Of a stretch of DNA of 64,000 nucleotides, positions 63,975 to 64,000 are shown in pieces. Where the stretch lies: the NCBI GenBank assembly GCA_963814745.1, contig CAWFEA010000004.1:868001-932000 (forward strand), read 5' to 3'. Every line of letters begins with the position of its first letter. Position 1 is the first letter of the stretch. Under the pieces are notes generated by a model. It saw only the letters and a program-made list of their open reading frames with translations, ran no database searches and was not told the DNA's origin. The translations under genes and the position numbers were made by a program. The stretch is from CAWBRT01 sp963814745. GTDB lineage: Bacteria > Acidobacteriota > Terriglobia > Terriglobales > Acidobacteriaceae.

Positions 63975-64000
63975 CTAAAATCCAAAATTCGCGCGTGCCA

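Overview
The window most likely comes from a soil-type Acidobacteriota (Terriglobia-like) chromosome, with GC around 60%. The evidence is the protein content. There is an Oar-like TonB-dependent receptor with an N-terminal carboxypeptidase-regulatory domain, a giant SBBP-repeat/choice-of-anchor-D secreted protein, a GWxTD protein, a DUF2844 protein, an NHL-repeat lipoprotein, and many intergenic palindromic repeats. This is inference from protein families; no rRNA is present to confirm it.

Layout. 0-3.6 kb: a SYLF (Ysc84) lipid-binding protein, a LuxR-type regulator with a degenerate receiver, and three small secreted or membrane proteins. 3.7-8.5 kb: a mobile region made of tRNA-Arg(CCG), a frameshifted tyrosine integrase that runs into the tRNA, an IS5-type element with clean ends, an IS1380-type transposase and palindromic repeats. 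8.6-14.8 kb: era, a class III nucleotidyl-cyclase protein, a redoxin, mutY and a DUF2844 protein. 14.8-26.5 kb: a frameshifted TonB receptor, glycogen phosphorylase and the SBBP protein. 26.7-32.7 kb: a cytochrome c maturation operon (ccmE-A-B-C-D plus an MBL hydrolase) and thiC with five apparent one-base insertions. 33.5-37.4 kb: an M28 peptidase (frameshifted), a patatin and a Nudix hydrolase. 37.9-44.3 kb: a beta-oxidation operon (FadN-like, thiolase, acyl-CoA dehydrogenase) with a MazF toxin-antitoxin pair lodged inside it. 44.4-47.1 kb: a basic secreted peptide, a GNAT, an NHL lipoprotein and a zinc-finger-like protein. 47.1-52.8 kb: the glycine cleavage operon gcvT-H-PA-PB, with a BrnT/BrnA cassette upstream bracketed by a perfect 102-bp direct repeat that copies the gcvT start region. 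52.9-61.7 kb: a coiled-coil membrane protein, a PaiB-like flavoprotein, a GWxTD protein, a MacA-like adaptor with its ABC ATPase but no permease, two small envelope proteins and a penicillin-binding protein. 62.4-64 kb: ftsZ with an IS5-related MITE just upstream.

Main themes. (1) Several families of imperfect palindromes have constant flanks but different, internally complementary arms; one copy appears to sit in frame inside era. (2) Two toxin-antitoxin modules are inserted next to or inside core metabolic operons. (3) The ccm cluster carries a CcmE whose heme-ligand histidine is replaced by cysteine in a CxxxY motif. (4) Five genes (thiC, TonB receptor, M28 peptidase, GNAT, integrase) are broken only by small indels, mostly single-base insertions, and each reopens to one intact frame when corrected. 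That pattern suggests sequence error at least as strongly as gene decay. No CRISPR array, rRNA or recognisable riboswitch was seen.
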